DNA of 64,000 nucleotides from Emticicia sp. CRIBPO (GTDB lineage: Bacteria; Bacteroidota; Bacteroidia; Cytophagales; Spirosomataceae). The notes below the pieces were generated by a model. It saw only the letters and a list, made by a program, of their open reading frames with translations. It made no database searches and was not told the DNA's origin. The stretch lies in the NCBI RefSeq assembly GCF_009905725.1, contig NZ_JAAAKV010000008.1:310001-374000 (forward strand), in the 5' to 3' direction. Of the stretch, positions 1 through 8,357 are shown piece after piece (the first letter of the stretch is position 1; the number at the start of each line of letters is the position of its first letter). The position numbers were made by a program, and so were the translations under genes.

Positions 1-867
1 ATACCATATCAGAAGGTATTAAGTCTGGCTCTATCAGAAGAAGATACTAAAGATTGGTTTCCCACCTTCAGTAAGAGAGAATTTAAGCATTTAGATAGGT
101 TGCTTGAAAATGGGAATGAAAAAAAACAAAATTATTATAAAAGCCTCGATGCTCGATTAAAGCAAATTGACTTTTTTACATATGAGCTTGGCATGCAGGA
201 TTTTATAGAACTATTTAACTTCGGAACTTACCTTCAGGATATTAGTTTTCTGACTTTTGACCGGGAAGGTTATTTCCCGGAAGATGAAATCTTGCAATTA
301 CTTATAAGAAAAGGGGCAAAGGGGGTCATTGCCAATGTACCAGAGGTTTTCAAATTACCATATTATAATACTTATACTTATGATCAATTGGAAGAAAATT
401 TTGGGAAACAATTTTTTATTCAGCGATACAATAAAAACGATGTTAGGATAGCAAAAAAGGGTGATTTATTTCTGCCATCAAAAAATATTACTAATATACT
501 GGAAGGAGGAAGTTCTCAAGGGTTAAACATTGATAACCCCATTTTTGATGAAGATGTAATAGGTGTGGAAGAACGCTGGAGTGTTCGAACTTATAATGAA
601 TGGTTAAATTATTTAGCAAAAAAAAATAATTTGCCTTTAGTCGACTTGTATGCTCTTTATGAAAAGATTCTGGAGGGTAATTACATAACAGATGATGGTA
701 TACCCGTAAATCCAAAGTATCCTCAAGGGAACTTTTTTTCATCTGACGGTCTAACACCTACTTCTTTTGGGCAAGCAGTAATTACAAATGAGTTTATTAA
801 GGTGATAAATTCGTCTTATAGCTCTAATATTCCTTTAGTAGCCACCAAGTTATATTTGGCAAAATAA
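1..867 (+). CDS. SGNH/GDSL-like hydrolase family protein, 5'-truncated
   Basis: The frame is open from the first base of the window, so the N-terminus lies outside; the first in-frame start-like codon (TTG at 100) is not a convincing start. The C-terminal part resembles the end of Bacteroidota SGNH/GDSL hydrolases, with an SSDGLTPTSFGQAV block followed by a helix and an IPLV ending. In active family members this block usually reads DxxH. Here the histidine position is a threonine (D-G-L-T), so either this subfamily works differently or the protein is not an esterase. The block with the nucleophile serine would be upstream of the window. It ends 24 bases before a T9SS-secreted esterase-like gene, suggesting one operon. 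Local DNA is AT-rich compared with most of the window. Confidence 0.6.
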   Translation: MPYQKVLSLALSEEDTKDWFPTFSKREFKHLDRLLENGNEKKQNYYKSLDARLKQIDFFTYELGMQDFIELFNFGTYLQDISFLTFDREGYFPEDEILQLLIRKGAKGVIANVPEVFKLPYYNTYTYDQLEENFGKQFFIQRYNKNDVRIAKKGDLFLPSKNITNILEGGSSQGLNIDNPIFDEDVIGVEERWSVRTYNEWLNYLAKKNNLPLVDLYALYEKILEGNYITDDGIPVNPKYPQGNFFSSDGLTPTSFGQAVITNEFIKVINSSYSSNIPLVATKLYLAK

Positions 868-891
868 TTTCAACACTGAAAGTTTAAAATA

Positions 892-3030
892 ATGAAAAGT
901 ACCATAATATTATTTATTATATCGATAGTCATAGGATCAAATACCTATTCACAAGATATTTCATTTCCTATAGACAGAGCTGTTTTTCAAAGAAGTTCAA
1001 ATGCAGCAACGGCCACTGCAACAGTTACATTTGCGGGGGAATTTACGGAATCTGCAAGTGGTTCAGGAACAACAAACAATGCCACTTATGAAATAAGAAG
1101 ACTGCGAATTGATGGAGTGGATTTAGGAGCATATACTGGTCCAGTTTCATTTAGTGGTACAGAGAAAACCAGAATAGGTACAAGTGTTGGATATACCTAT
1201 TATTTTACCTTAAATATACCTACTGGCTGGTACCAGTTTAACTTAAAGAACGGCTCAAATAGTGTAGTAAAATCAATAAAGTTTGGCGTGGGGGAAGTAT
1301 TTATCATAGCAGGGCAAAGCAATGCACAAGGTTATGGGGCAACAGGTTTTGGTTATTCGGGCGTTAATAATACTTTTGATTGTGTAGTATCTCTTAAGAA
1401 TGTTCAAAATATAAGTACGGATGGTGGAGGAGTAGGATATGTGTCAGACTATGTAAATCTAGAACGTCCGGTTTTTGGCTTACTTCGATATACTACAGAT
1501 ATTGCTAATCCAGGTAATAATAATCCATGGATCGGGCCTAATTGTACGAGAACATGGTATTACCTTCATTTAGGAGAATGGCTAGCTAAAATGCACGGGG
1601 TTAATCCCCTTACCACAACAAATGGTAACTATACTACTCAACCACCAGTTCCTATCATGTTTTATAATGTGGCAGTAGCCGGAACAAGTATTAATAATTG
1701 GGAGGGGGCTATGAAAAAAACGAAAGGTTTTTTTAACAGTACTTATACTAATCCTTTAAACAACACAAACAATCCTTATTCTATTCCTAATATAACAGAT
1801 TATCCGTCAGTAATTCCCTGGGGTTTTACTACAGATTATGATAAACTGTTTACTGTCTTTAAAAACGTTCTTAGTTTTTATGGTGGAATGTTTGGTGTAA
1901 GGACAGTCATTTGGCATCAGGGGGAAGCCGAAACAAAAACATTATTAAATATAAATAAGTCAGGTATTTATAAGTTACAAGGCACTGTTCCCTCTGGTTA
2001 TGATGTAAAAAATTATGGCACCAAATTAAAAGCCATCATTGATGAATCCAGAACAATATTACCTAGTTTACAATGGAGTATTTATAGAACTTCTTTAATT
2101 ACTGAAGAGTTATCCTCATCATCAACAAAACATGAAAATATCGTTAATGATTACAGCTACCCTGGTCTACCTACTCAAAGTTGGTTGTATTCAGTGCCAG
2201 GAACATCGCCAAGTATGAGTGCAGTACAAATTGGAAGTAACGATGTTAATGCGAATGTTATCAAACAGCAGGAAGTATTACAAGCCAGTAACTCTTCCTA
2301 TATTTCTTTATTAAACAATACCGATACGTATACAACACTGACAACTTCCTGGCCTTATCAAAGTAGTCGCCAGGCTGATGGAACCCATTTTAATGGAAAT
2401 GCTCTTTATAGTTTGGGGTTAAATATCTTTCAGACATCCCCTTCATCCTCTGCTTTAACTACAACCCCCGTATCTCCGACCCCAATTCCAAAGCCTATTA
2501 TTAGTGGTTCATCGGGAAGTTATACGGTAAGTTTACAGGCTCCGTCGGGTATTTCGTATGTTAGTCATCAATGGTATGCTAATACTTCCAGCAATTTTAA
2601 TCAGGCTGCTTCAAATAGTACACCCAATTTTACAATGAATTATAGTAATACTTCGTTTACCGGGTATGTAAAGGATAATACTGGCAGGATTTCCATTATT
2701 CCTTACTCTCATATTATTGGTGTTGCGGGAGCTAGAGTGAGTAATGAATCGAATATTATGACAATATTCCCTAACCCTATTCTTCATAATGAAGATTTAG
2801 GCATTGAATATGAGGTTTTAGATGAGTCCAAAGAAAATATAGTTCTGGAGGTTGTAAATAAAACTGGGGAAGTATTATATACTGAAACGGTAAAGAAAAC
2901 AAAATCCGGCAAAAATAAGTGGACAGTAAAACGTGATTTATTAGGCAAAACAAATGATTTCGATTTTCTGTATGTCAGAATCATTGATAGAGAAAAGGTT
3001 AGTACTAAAAAATTGGTGGTCCTTCATTAA
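892..3030 (+). CDS. Secreted SGNH/sialate O-acetylesterase-like protein with T9SS C-terminal domain
   Basis: A signal peptide (about residues 1-20, ending TYSQ) precedes a beta-rich region and an SGNH-type catalytic domain. The nucleophile block is GQSNAQGYG near residue 141, followed by IWHQGEAE near 340 and an ADGTHF block near 496 that supplies Asp and His. This pattern matches the SASA/DUF303 acetylesterase families that remove O-acetyl groups from carbohydrates. The last ~85 residues begin TIFPNP and end KKLVVLH, typical of a type A sorting domain of the type IX secretion system, so the protein is probably exported across the outer membrane. Substrate cannot be read from sequence. It follows an SGNH-family gene by 24 bases, so two related hydrolases may act together. 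A strong hairpin terminator follows the stop codon. Confidence 0.8.
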   Translation: MKSTIILFIISIVIGSNTYSQDISFPIDRAVFQRSSNAATATATVTFAGEFTESASGSGTTNNATYEIRRLRIDGVDLGAYTGPVSFSGTEKTRIGTSVGYTYYFTLNIPTGWYQFNLKNGSNSVVKSIKFGVGEVFIIAGQSNAQGYGATGFGYSGVNNTFDCVVSLKNVQNISTDGGGVGYVSDYVNLERPVFGLLRYTTDIANPGNNNPWIGPNCTRTWYYLHLGEWLAKMHGVNPLTTTNGNYTTQPPVPIMFYNVAVAGTSINNWEGAMKKTKGFFNSTYTNPLNNTNNPYSIPNITDYPSVIPWGFTTDYDKLFTVFKNVLSFYGGMFGVRTVIWHQGEAETKTLLNINKSGIYKLQGTVPSGYDVKNYGTKLKAIIDESRTILPSLQWSIYRTSLITEELSSSSTKHENIVNDYSYPGLPTQSWLYSVPGTSPSMSAVQIGSNDVNANVIKQQEVLQASNSSYISLLNNTDTYTTLTTSWPYQSSRQADGTHFNGNALYSLGLNIFQTSPSSSALTTTPVSPTPIPKPIISGSSGSYTVSLQAPSGISYVSHQWYANTSSNFNQAASNSTPNFTMNYSNTSFTGYVKDNTGRISIIPYSHIIGVAGARVSNESNIMTIFPNPILHNEDLGIEYEVLDESKENIVLEVVNKTGEVLYTETVKKTKSGKNKWTVKRDLLGKTNDFDFLYVRIIDREKVSTKKLVVLH

Positions 3031-3031
3031 T

Positions 3032-3054
3032 AAAAAGGGGCAAGACCCCTTTTT
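3032..3054 (+). terminator. Intrinsic terminator or attenuator after the T9SS esterase
   Basis: AAAAAGGGG, a 5-base loop (CAAGA), then CCCCTTTTT forms a perfect 9 bp stem running into a T tract. It begins one base after the stop codon at 3030 and 17 bases before the next start, so it should reduce or end transcription into the lipoprotein gene at 3071. Confidence 0.85.
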
Positions 3055-3070
3055 ATAATTTTACAAAACA

Positions 3071-4015
3071 ATGAAAAATCTTATCTTATTTTTTATTCCA
3101 ATAGCTGTTTTAGCAGTAGTAAGTTGTAAAGAAAACAACAATGTACCCGAACCAGCGGTCCCTGTTTCAAAAGAAGACAGTATAAAAGCCCTTCTGCTCA
3201 AACCAGTTCCAACTAAAGAGCCCTACATCACGTTGGAAGATGATGGATTTGAGGCAGAACTAATTGCTCAGGGCATTGATACTGATAATCAGATTAATGG
3301 AAGAATAGCCTTGGAAGATGTCGGGAAAACAGAAAATTTTGGTCGGCCGGTTGTTATTCAACCCAATTCTAAAGAAGCAGAATATTACAAACCAATGTTG
3401 ACCAGATATACTGAAGTAATGCCTTTGTTAAAAAAAGAATTCAAAGGAAAAACTGGAACGGAACTTATTGTAAAGCAAATAACCGATATAAATAAGTTTA
3501 AAAAGCTCAAATATCTTTATCTCAATTTTTCAATTAACCCGGTTGATTCTTTAGATTTATCAGCTAATACGCAATTAGAAATATTTGAAACCAGCGATGC
3601 TCAGATAAAAGTTATCAATTTTGACAACTGTAAACAAATAAAAAAAATAAATTTTGGCTATTCTACCCATCCTCTGAAAACAACCATTCTGCACAAAATT
3701 TATGTTTCAAAATGCCCGGGTTTAGAATATCTCAGTTACAATGGAGACCCACGTACTTTAGATATTTCCCTGAATACCAATTTGAAATATCTCCAAATCG
3801 TGAACAGAGGAGATCTTAATCCGTTAAAGCTTGAAAGACTGGATTTATGTAATAATCCACACTTAGCCTCCCTTTTTGTAGAGGTATCTTATTATAAAGA
3901 TGTTTATTTATCAAAGGACGTTTATGCTACCTATGAAAATAGCAAAAAACAAAATCTCCCAAACGGTTTTCCTCTTTTAGATGCTACCGGAGCGTTAGTC
4001 AATGTGTGTAAATAA
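3071..4015 (+). CDS. Leucine-rich-repeat-like lipoprotein
   Basis: The N-terminus is a lipoprotein signal with a lipobox ending in Cys19 (AVVSC), so the mature protein is probably membrane-anchored. Residues ~130-290 show irregular repeats of the form LKYLYLNFS, LDLSANTQLE, LKYLQIV, LERLDLCNNPHL, which look like Bacteroidota leucine-rich repeats. These usually act in protein binding at the cell surface. No enzymatic motif is visible. It lies downstream of a terminator, so its expression may be weaker than that of the upstream genes. Confidence 0.65.
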   Translation: MKNLILFFIPIAVLAVVSCKENNNVPEPAVPVSKEDSIKALLLKPVPTKEPYITLEDDGFEAELIAQGIDTDNQINGRIALEDVGKTENFGRPVVIQPNSKEAEYYKPMLTRYTEVMPLLKKEFKGKTGTELIVKQITDINKFKKLKYLYLNFSINPVDSLDLSANTQLEIFETSDAQIKVINFDNCKQIKKINFGYSTHPLKTTILHKIYVSKCPGLEYLSYNGDPRTLDISLNTNLKYLQIVNRGDLNPLKLERLDLCNNPHLASLFVEVSYYKDVYLSKDVYATYENSKKQNLPNGFPLLDATGALVNVCK

Positions 4016-4017
4016 TT

Positions 4018-4061
4018 GGTACTTTTACTAGAGTGAATGAAGTCACTCCAGTAAGAGTACC
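4018..4061. repeat. Long inverted repeat downstream of the LRR lipoprotein gene
   Basis: GGTACTTTTACTAGAGTGA pairs with TCACTCCAGTAAGAGTACC across a 6-base loop, with one internal mismatch. It starts two bases after the stop at 4015. There is no T tract, so it is more likely an RNA-stabilising hairpin or weak terminator between convergent transcription units. Confidence 0.7.
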
Positions 4062-4111
4062 CTCTAGAAGCTCAGGTTAAAAATCAGCTGGACCAAAATT
4101 ATCAGGCATTC

Positions 4112-4141
4112 TTGTCCAATACGTCCGAAGACGCCGGACAG
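4112..4141 (-). repeat. Solitary REP-like palindrome of the RAYT-associated family
   Basis: On the minus strand this reads GTCCGGCGTCTTCGGACG followed by TATTGGAC. It has the same skeleton (GTCC..CGTCTTC.GACGTA..GGAC) as the ends of the elements at 8149, 10371 and 11177. Its apex is CGTC-TTCG-GACG, a classic stable tetraloop. It lies directly after the stop codon of the minus-strand gene at 4142, a common position for REP sequences. Confidence 0.65.
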
Positions 4142-5095
4142 CTAGAGTTTTTCCAGCTCCTTCATAAAGTCCTCTTTGGTGGTTTTCGTCAGCTTTATAT
4201 TGACCAGGTGTTCAGGCCGGATCACAATGTCTTCAAAGAAAGTATAATATTGTTCGTCGGTGGTCATCGCAAAAGATATCACTTTAGCCTTGGCTCCCAC
4301 CGGGACCGGAAAATCCTTCTCATAGTTTACTTTCATTACAGACACCAGGTCAGGGAAATACAGGAATGTCCTTATGTTTTCAAGGTTCATATCTGATTTG
4401 AATGCAATGGAGGTGGTGTTGGTATAGCCTATGAATTTATCAATATTGATCCAGCCGATGGAAGCTGGAAACAGCCTGTACTCAAATTGTCTGTCAAAAA
4501 TATTCTGGCAACCGGTGGTGGTTTCTATTTTACATACGCTATCCGGCACCCAATTAAACCCGTCGGGCGTCTCTTGTCCCAGGAAAATTGACATACCCTG
4601 CCTGTCTGTTGGTTTTCCTAAACCTCTCATATCAACCCTGAATGAAGAATATTTGTATACCGACAGTTCCTGGTTGTCTTTATAAGCTTTAATCAATATC
4701 TGGCCGTCGGTGGTCAGCAGTCTGCCGTTGGACACTGTTGGTTTTTCGTTCAGGATAATATCTTTGATAGACAGCAGTTCGGTTACTTCAAGCTTGAACG
4801 GGTAAGTCACGTAAGTTCCGCCGGGCATCGGATTAAAATCCAGGGGTTTGATGTAGATTTTAGTCCCGTTTTTGGTGATAAAGGGCAAATCCTGGTCAGA
4901 TTTGATGGTCACTACTTCGGCTTGTTTCCTAACGTTTTCCGGTATTTTGGATACAAAGACTATTTCAGGCTCTTTTTCTGTTGAATCTTTCCCGGCCACC
5001 GGCTTTTGTGGTTCTTTATCATCAATAGAGAACAAACGGTCTGTTGAACACGCCAGGGTGACTAAGAAAAGTAAAGCAAAAAGGATGTTTCTCAT
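4142..5095 (-). CDS. Uncharacterised lipoprotein, paralogue of the adjacent gene
   Basis: The signal ends in a lipobox with Cys16 (VTLACS). The remaining ~300 residues have no motif I recognise. They align closely in order with the neighbouring gene at 5120-6061: an FITKN..KIY block, TYPF.LEV.ELL.IKDIILN..PTVSNGRLL.TDGQIL..AYK, an IGWINID.F..YTNTT block, and the same C-terminal IKL.KTTKE....ELEKL. This is a tandem duplication in which conserved blocks are separated by divergent stretches. The blocks suggest a beta-sandwich surface protein, but that is inference. It is last in a three-gene minus-strand operon, 24 bases after its paralogue. Confidence 0.7.
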   Translation of the reverse strand: MRNILFALLFLVTLACSTDRLFSIDDKEPQKPVAGKDSTEKEPEIVFVSKIPENVRKQAEVVTIKSDQDLPFITKNGTKIYIKPLDFNPMPGGTYVTYPFKLEVTELLSIKDIILNEKPTVSNGRLLTTDGQILIKAYKDNQELSVYKYSSFRVDMRGLGKPTDRQGMSIFLGQETPDGFNWVPDSVCKIETTTGCQNIFDRQFEYRLFPASIGWINIDKFIGYTNTTSIAFKSDMNLENIRTFLYFPDLVSVMKVNYEKDFPVPVGAKAKVISFAMTTDEQYYTFFEDIVIRPEHLVNIKLTKTTKEDFMKELEKL

Positions 5096-5119
5096 GGGTA
5101 TTGTACGTTTTAATGAGCA

Positions 5120-6061
5120 TCAGAGCTTCTCCAGTTCTGCCAGGAGGGCTTCTTTGGTGGTTTTACTTAATTTAATATTGATTTCCATGTTGGGAGAGGC
5201 AACGAAGTCTTCTAAATAGGAATAAAGTACATCGTCGTCTGAAAAAGCAAATGAGATGACTTTGATTTTTACTCCTAAGGGTATAGGGAACTCTTTCTCC
5301 AAACACCACGTATTGATTACCGAATTCAGTTCCGGAAAAAATATAAAGGTTGATACATTGGTGAGATTGGCTTCCGATTTTAATTTTACCACCGTGGTGT
5401 TGGTGTAATTCACAAAGGCATCGATGTTGATCCAGCCTAAATCAGAAGGTATGGCAAAATAAACACTGTCTCTTGTTGTGATTTTTCCACAAACATACCT
5501 TTGTCGATAAAAAACACAGTTTTTGGTAGTGTCTTCCTGCCAGTTGGTGGTACTGTCCTTAGATTCTTCATCCAGAAAAAGCTTCATTTCCGGATCGGGA
5601 AGGTCGTTATTCATCCCTTTCATTTCAATAAAGAAATTATTATCCCAGTTCAGCGACAAGGCCACATCATTTTTATAAGCTCTCACCAAAATCTGACCGT
5701 CAGTAGAAAGCAGTCTGCCGTTAGACACCGTAGGCTTGTCATTCAGGATAATATCTTTGATGGTCAGCAATTCTTTTACTTCCAGGTGAAAAGGGTAAGT
5801 CACCTGCTTGCCGTCCGGCAGTCTGTTAAAATCATCCGGCTGCAGATAGATCTTATTCTTGTTTTTAGTCACAAACGGGACGTCAGCGGCGGAATTTATC
5901 ATCACTGTTTCTGAAGCTTTCTTCAGGTCCGACGGTATATCAGGCAGAAAGTTAACATCAGGTCCGGCAACCAGGAGGTTGTTACTTTCAGGGGAAAATA
6001 ACCTGTCTTTTGAACACGCCATTATACCCGCCAGCAGCAATATCATCAGTATATTTTTCAT
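5120..6061 (-). CDS. Uncharacterised lipoprotein, paralogue of the adjacent gene
   Basis: I place the start at 6061 (MKNILMILLLAG) rather than 6067. That start aligns with the paralogue at 4142 and makes a 4-base ATGA overlap with the stop of the upstream gene, a sign of translational coupling. The lipobox ends at Cys16 (GIMACS). The body shares with its paralogue the NGRLLSTDGQILVRAYK block, LGWINIDAFVNYTNTT, and the C-terminal LSKTTKEALLAELEKL. A middle segment (roughly residues 150-200) with several cysteines differs from the paralogue. Function is unknown; location is presumably an envelope membrane. Confidence 0.7.
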   Translation of the reverse strand: MKNILMILLLAGIMACSKDRLFSPESNNLLVAGPDVNFLPDIPSDLKKASETVMINSAADVPFVTKNKNKIYLQPDDFNRLPDGKQVTYPFHLEVKELLTIKDIILNDKPTVSNGRLLSTDGQILVRAYKNDVALSLNWDNNFFIEMKGMNNDLPDPEMKLFLDEESKDSTTNWQEDTTKNCVFYRQRYVCGKITTRDSVYFAIPSDLGWINIDAFVNYTNTTVVKLKSEANLTNVSTFIFFPELNSVINTWCLEKEFPIPLGVKIKVISFAFSDDDVLYSYLEDFVASPNMEINIKLSKTTKEALLAELEKL

Positions 6062-6606
6062 GGGCATCTGAGGGCTTTGGATGATCGTTTGTTATAAGGA
6101 TAGATCAGTACGCCGATTTCACCGTAAGATTCGTTCCAGAGAATGTTGTATTTGCCTTCTGCAAAAATCCTCAGGATATTTCCGCCCGCGGCTATACCCA
6201 GTCCCGCTTCAGGAAGGACATTGTTGGCCTTGGCTTTGGCGTTAAGACTGGGAGTGTAATTGATCCAGCGGTTATACAGCACACCGGCGGCCAGGTACAC
6301 AATCGGTTTGCGGGGTTCAGAGATCAGCTCATCCCCTCTCCTTCTGACATTCGTAATGAGATTATAATGCAGGTTGGCTCCGGCCATTATTTCGTGGATG
6401 TCATTGAATTTCGGGGCATATTTGACCTGGGGACTTACGGCCAGACGCTCGCCCAAAGGGACGTTGGCCCGAAATCCGGCGGCAATGGTTTTAAGCGGGA
6501 AGTTATAAACACCGGAAAGTCCGAATGAGATGGTTTCCTGACCGTAAATTTTCACACTGATAAGACACAGGAGGATGAGTCCCGTATTACGGAGATATCG
6601 AATCAT
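6058..6606 (-). CDS. Small outer-membrane beta-barrel-like protein
   Basis: A signal peptide (to about residue 22, IYGQ) is followed by alternating hydrophobic/polar strands with glycine turns (FGLSGVYNF, AAGFRANVPLG, GLGIAAGGNILRIFAEGKYN). This is the look of a small porin-like or OmpA-type barrel. It ends in a basic tail rather than the usual terminal aromatic, so a true barrel is not certain. It is first in a tight operon with the two lipoproteins downstream, coupled by an ATGA overlap, which suggests the three work as an envelope assembly. Confidence 0.6.
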   Translation of the reverse strand: MIRYLRNTGLILLCLISVKIYGQETISFGLSGVYNFPLKTIAAGFRANVPLGERLAVSPQVKYAPKFNDIHEIMAGANLHYNLITNVRRRGDELISEPRKPIVYLAAGVLYNRWINYTPSLNAKAKANNVLPEAGLGIAAGGNILRIFAEGKYNILWNESYGEIGVLIYPYNKRSSKALRCP

Positions 6607-6747
6607 ATATTTTGGGTTGCTGATGAAGTATATTTATACAACGCAAGCTGATTTATCCGAAAGTTAAGGACAAATTCCAGCCGCACAAAGTATATACATC
6701 ATTAAATTATACGAATGGGGCTGTTTAATGTCTTCATTGAATATTAT

Positions 6748-6773
6748 TGTAGAGACCTTGCCTGCAAGGTCTG
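6748..6773. repeat. Intergenic palindrome, family P1
   Basis: TGTAGAGACCTTGC followed by CTGCAAGGTCTG. Compared with other copies (for example 28361-28388, GAGACGTTGC/GCAACGTCTC), the stem pair C:G has swapped to keep pairing (ACC..GGT against ACG..CGT). Confidence 0.6.
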
Positions 6774-6827
6774 TTTTCGTGTCCCTGGTAATCCGAGTCT
6801 GTCAGGCATTTTGCTGTGAGACGTCTT

Positions 6828-6857
6828 GCAGATACGCACGGCCGTGCGTATCTGCAG
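6828..6857. repeat. Intergenic palindrome, family P2
   Basis: A perfect 30 bp palindrome, TGCAGATACGCACGG then CCGTGCGTATCTGCA. Related copies lie at 18619, 26921 and 47853. Confidence 0.7.
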
Positions 6858-7022
6858 AACATTGTGGAATAATTTCACCATGTTTCCGGGTGTGTGCTAA
6901 CATAGTATCCCATCGACGCAGAAAGGAGACGTTGCATCCCGGATAACAATTTGATAATGGGACATCTTATTATAAGATTAAAAAACTTCCTGAAATTGCT
7001 TCGTAAAACAATACACTTTTAA

Positions 7023-7427
7023 ATGAAAACACATCTTTTTAAAGTCAGAACAGTAAACTTCTTTTATCTTGTCTGCTTATTCAGCAGTTGTTCGTTTTTC
7101 GGAACGGAATTTAAGGAAACCAAAATGATCAAACCAGGCATGACGCAGGAGCTTACGGTGTTGCCACACAAGGATCAGAATAACGTTGTCATTATCAGGT
7201 ATGAGAGCATGACAAATACCAACTACCAGTTAAAAGTGGAGTTCTATTATGGAAAGAATCTCCCTCCAAACAGTACTGAATCAATAAATATCCCCAACGG
7301 CACCGTTAACGGCGAATGGAGAAGGGATTTCTATGGCGACAGGGCTAACGGAAGGGTTGTTGTTACTTATCTACCGGAACACTATGACGCCAACGGTGAG
7401 GTCCGTTTATTTACCGCTATCGAATAA
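7023..7427 (+). CDS. Small uncharacterised lipoprotein
   Basis: The 134-residue product has a hydrophobic leader ending in a lipobox with Cys23 (LFSSC). The mature part (~110 residues) is beta-rich, with IIRYESMTNTNYQLKVEFYYG and a GRVVVTYLPE block. I do not recognise the family. It stands alone between an intergenic palindrome cluster and the reductase gene 145 bases downstream. Confidence 0.6.
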   Translation: MKTHLFKVRTVNFFYLVCLFSSCSFFGTEFKETKMIKPGMTQELTVLPHKDQNNVVIIRYESMTNTNYQLKVEFYYGKNLPPNSTESINIPNGTVNGEWRRDFYGDRANGRVVVTYLPEHYDANGEVRLFTAIE

Positions 7428-7572
7428 TCTGTCCCTGATCAGTATTCCGGCTCCCTAACCAGTAATTGTTTTTGTCCTTCTTATATTTAAAAATATTGTT
7501 TTACTTTCGCATATCCGGCAGCGATCCACGGAAGGTATCGCTGTCAACCGGGAAACAATAAAACAAAACGCT

Positions 7573-8145
7573 ATGAGAAAGATAATTTCATTTATGCACA
7601 TATCGCTAGACGGTTTCGTGGCCGGGCCAAACGGTGAGATGAACTGGATTAAAGTGAACCAGGAAATTTTTGATTACGTCGGTAAGCGAATAAGTCAGGG
7701 TGATACGGCCCTATATGGCCGCAAAACCTACCAGATGATGGAAAGCTACTGGCCTACCGCAGCAGATCAGCCCAACGCCAGCAAACACGACATCGAACAT
7801 TCGAAATGGTACAGCGAAGTCCATAAAGTGGTGTTATCCAAATCGTTGGATCAGGCGAGTCTGACCAACACCACCGTCATCAGCGACAATTTGGCAGACC
7901 GCATCAATGAAATAAGACAACAGGACGGCGAAGACATCCTGCTCTTTGGCAGCCCGACAGCCACGCATGCACTTATCCAACAGGGCCTGATCGACGGCTA
8001 CTGGCTGTTCCTTAACCCAATCATCCTGGGGCAGGGCATTCCATTGTTCGTGGACGTCAAAGACAAAATAAAACTCAACCTGCTGAACACCAAACAGTTT
8101 GACTGTGGGGTTACGGAGTTGAATTATGTGGTGGAGAGACTATAA
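7573..8145 (+). CDS. Dihydrofolate reductase/RibD C-terminal family reductase
   Basis: The product (190 residues) starts with RKIISFMHISLDGFVAGPNGEMNW, the start of the RibD_C/DHFR-like fold, and has an ALYGRKTYQMM segment. Near residue 118 the block ILLFGSPTATHALIQQGLID followed by LNPIILGQGIPLF matches the NADPH-binding and C-terminal part of this family. These are stand-alone cytoplasmic reductases; their substrates are mostly unknown and differ from dihydrofolate. No resistance or riboflavin genes are nearby. A REP-type element begins immediately after the stop codon. Confidence 0.85.
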   Translation: MRKIISFMHISLDGFVAGPNGEMNWIKVNQEIFDYVGKRISQGDTALYGRKTYQMMESYWPTAADQPNASKHDIEHSKWYSEVHKVVLSKSLDQASLTNTTVISDNLADRINEIRQQDGEDILLFGSPTATHALIQQGLIDGYWLFLNPIILGQGIPLFVDVKDKIKLNLLNTKQFDCGVTELNYVVERL

Positions 8146-8148
8146 GCA

Positions 8149-8303
8149 GCTTTCCAACGTCTTCAGACGTACAGGAAGGTGAATTGCGGTCTCTGACCGC
8201 CGCCGTTTTAGAGTCACTTTTTATCTTTGAATAATTCGTGAATAAAGAAACTCCGGTCAGAGACCGGATGACACCTTCCGTACGTCTGAAGACGTTGGAA
8301 AGC
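8149..8303. repeat. 155 bp non-autonomous palindromic element of the RAYT-associated family
   Basis: It begins GCTTTCCAACGTCTTCAGAC and ends with the inverted sequence GTCTGAAGACGTTGGAAAGC, giving long terminal inverted repeats. Inside each arm lies a second palindrome (GCGGTCTCTGACCGC and CCGGTCAGAGACCGG). The unpaired centre differs from that of the copies beside the transposase. It starts three bases after the stop of the reductase gene. A half copy of palindrome P1 (GTGCAACGTCTCTAC) follows at about 8309. Confidence 0.75.
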
Positions 8304-8357
8304 ATTTGCGTGCAACGTCTCTACAGGATATTCCGAACAAATGGTCTCAGTGCCTGG

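Larger units (their letters stand above)
6607..7022. other. Intergenic region with palindromes between divergent genes
   Basis: No gene is visible. The stretch holds one copy each of two intergenic palindrome families (6748-6773 and 6828-6857) and a half copy near 6926. Promoters for the divergent genes at 6606 and 7023 must lie here, but I see no clear TAnnTTTG match. Confidence 0.6.
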
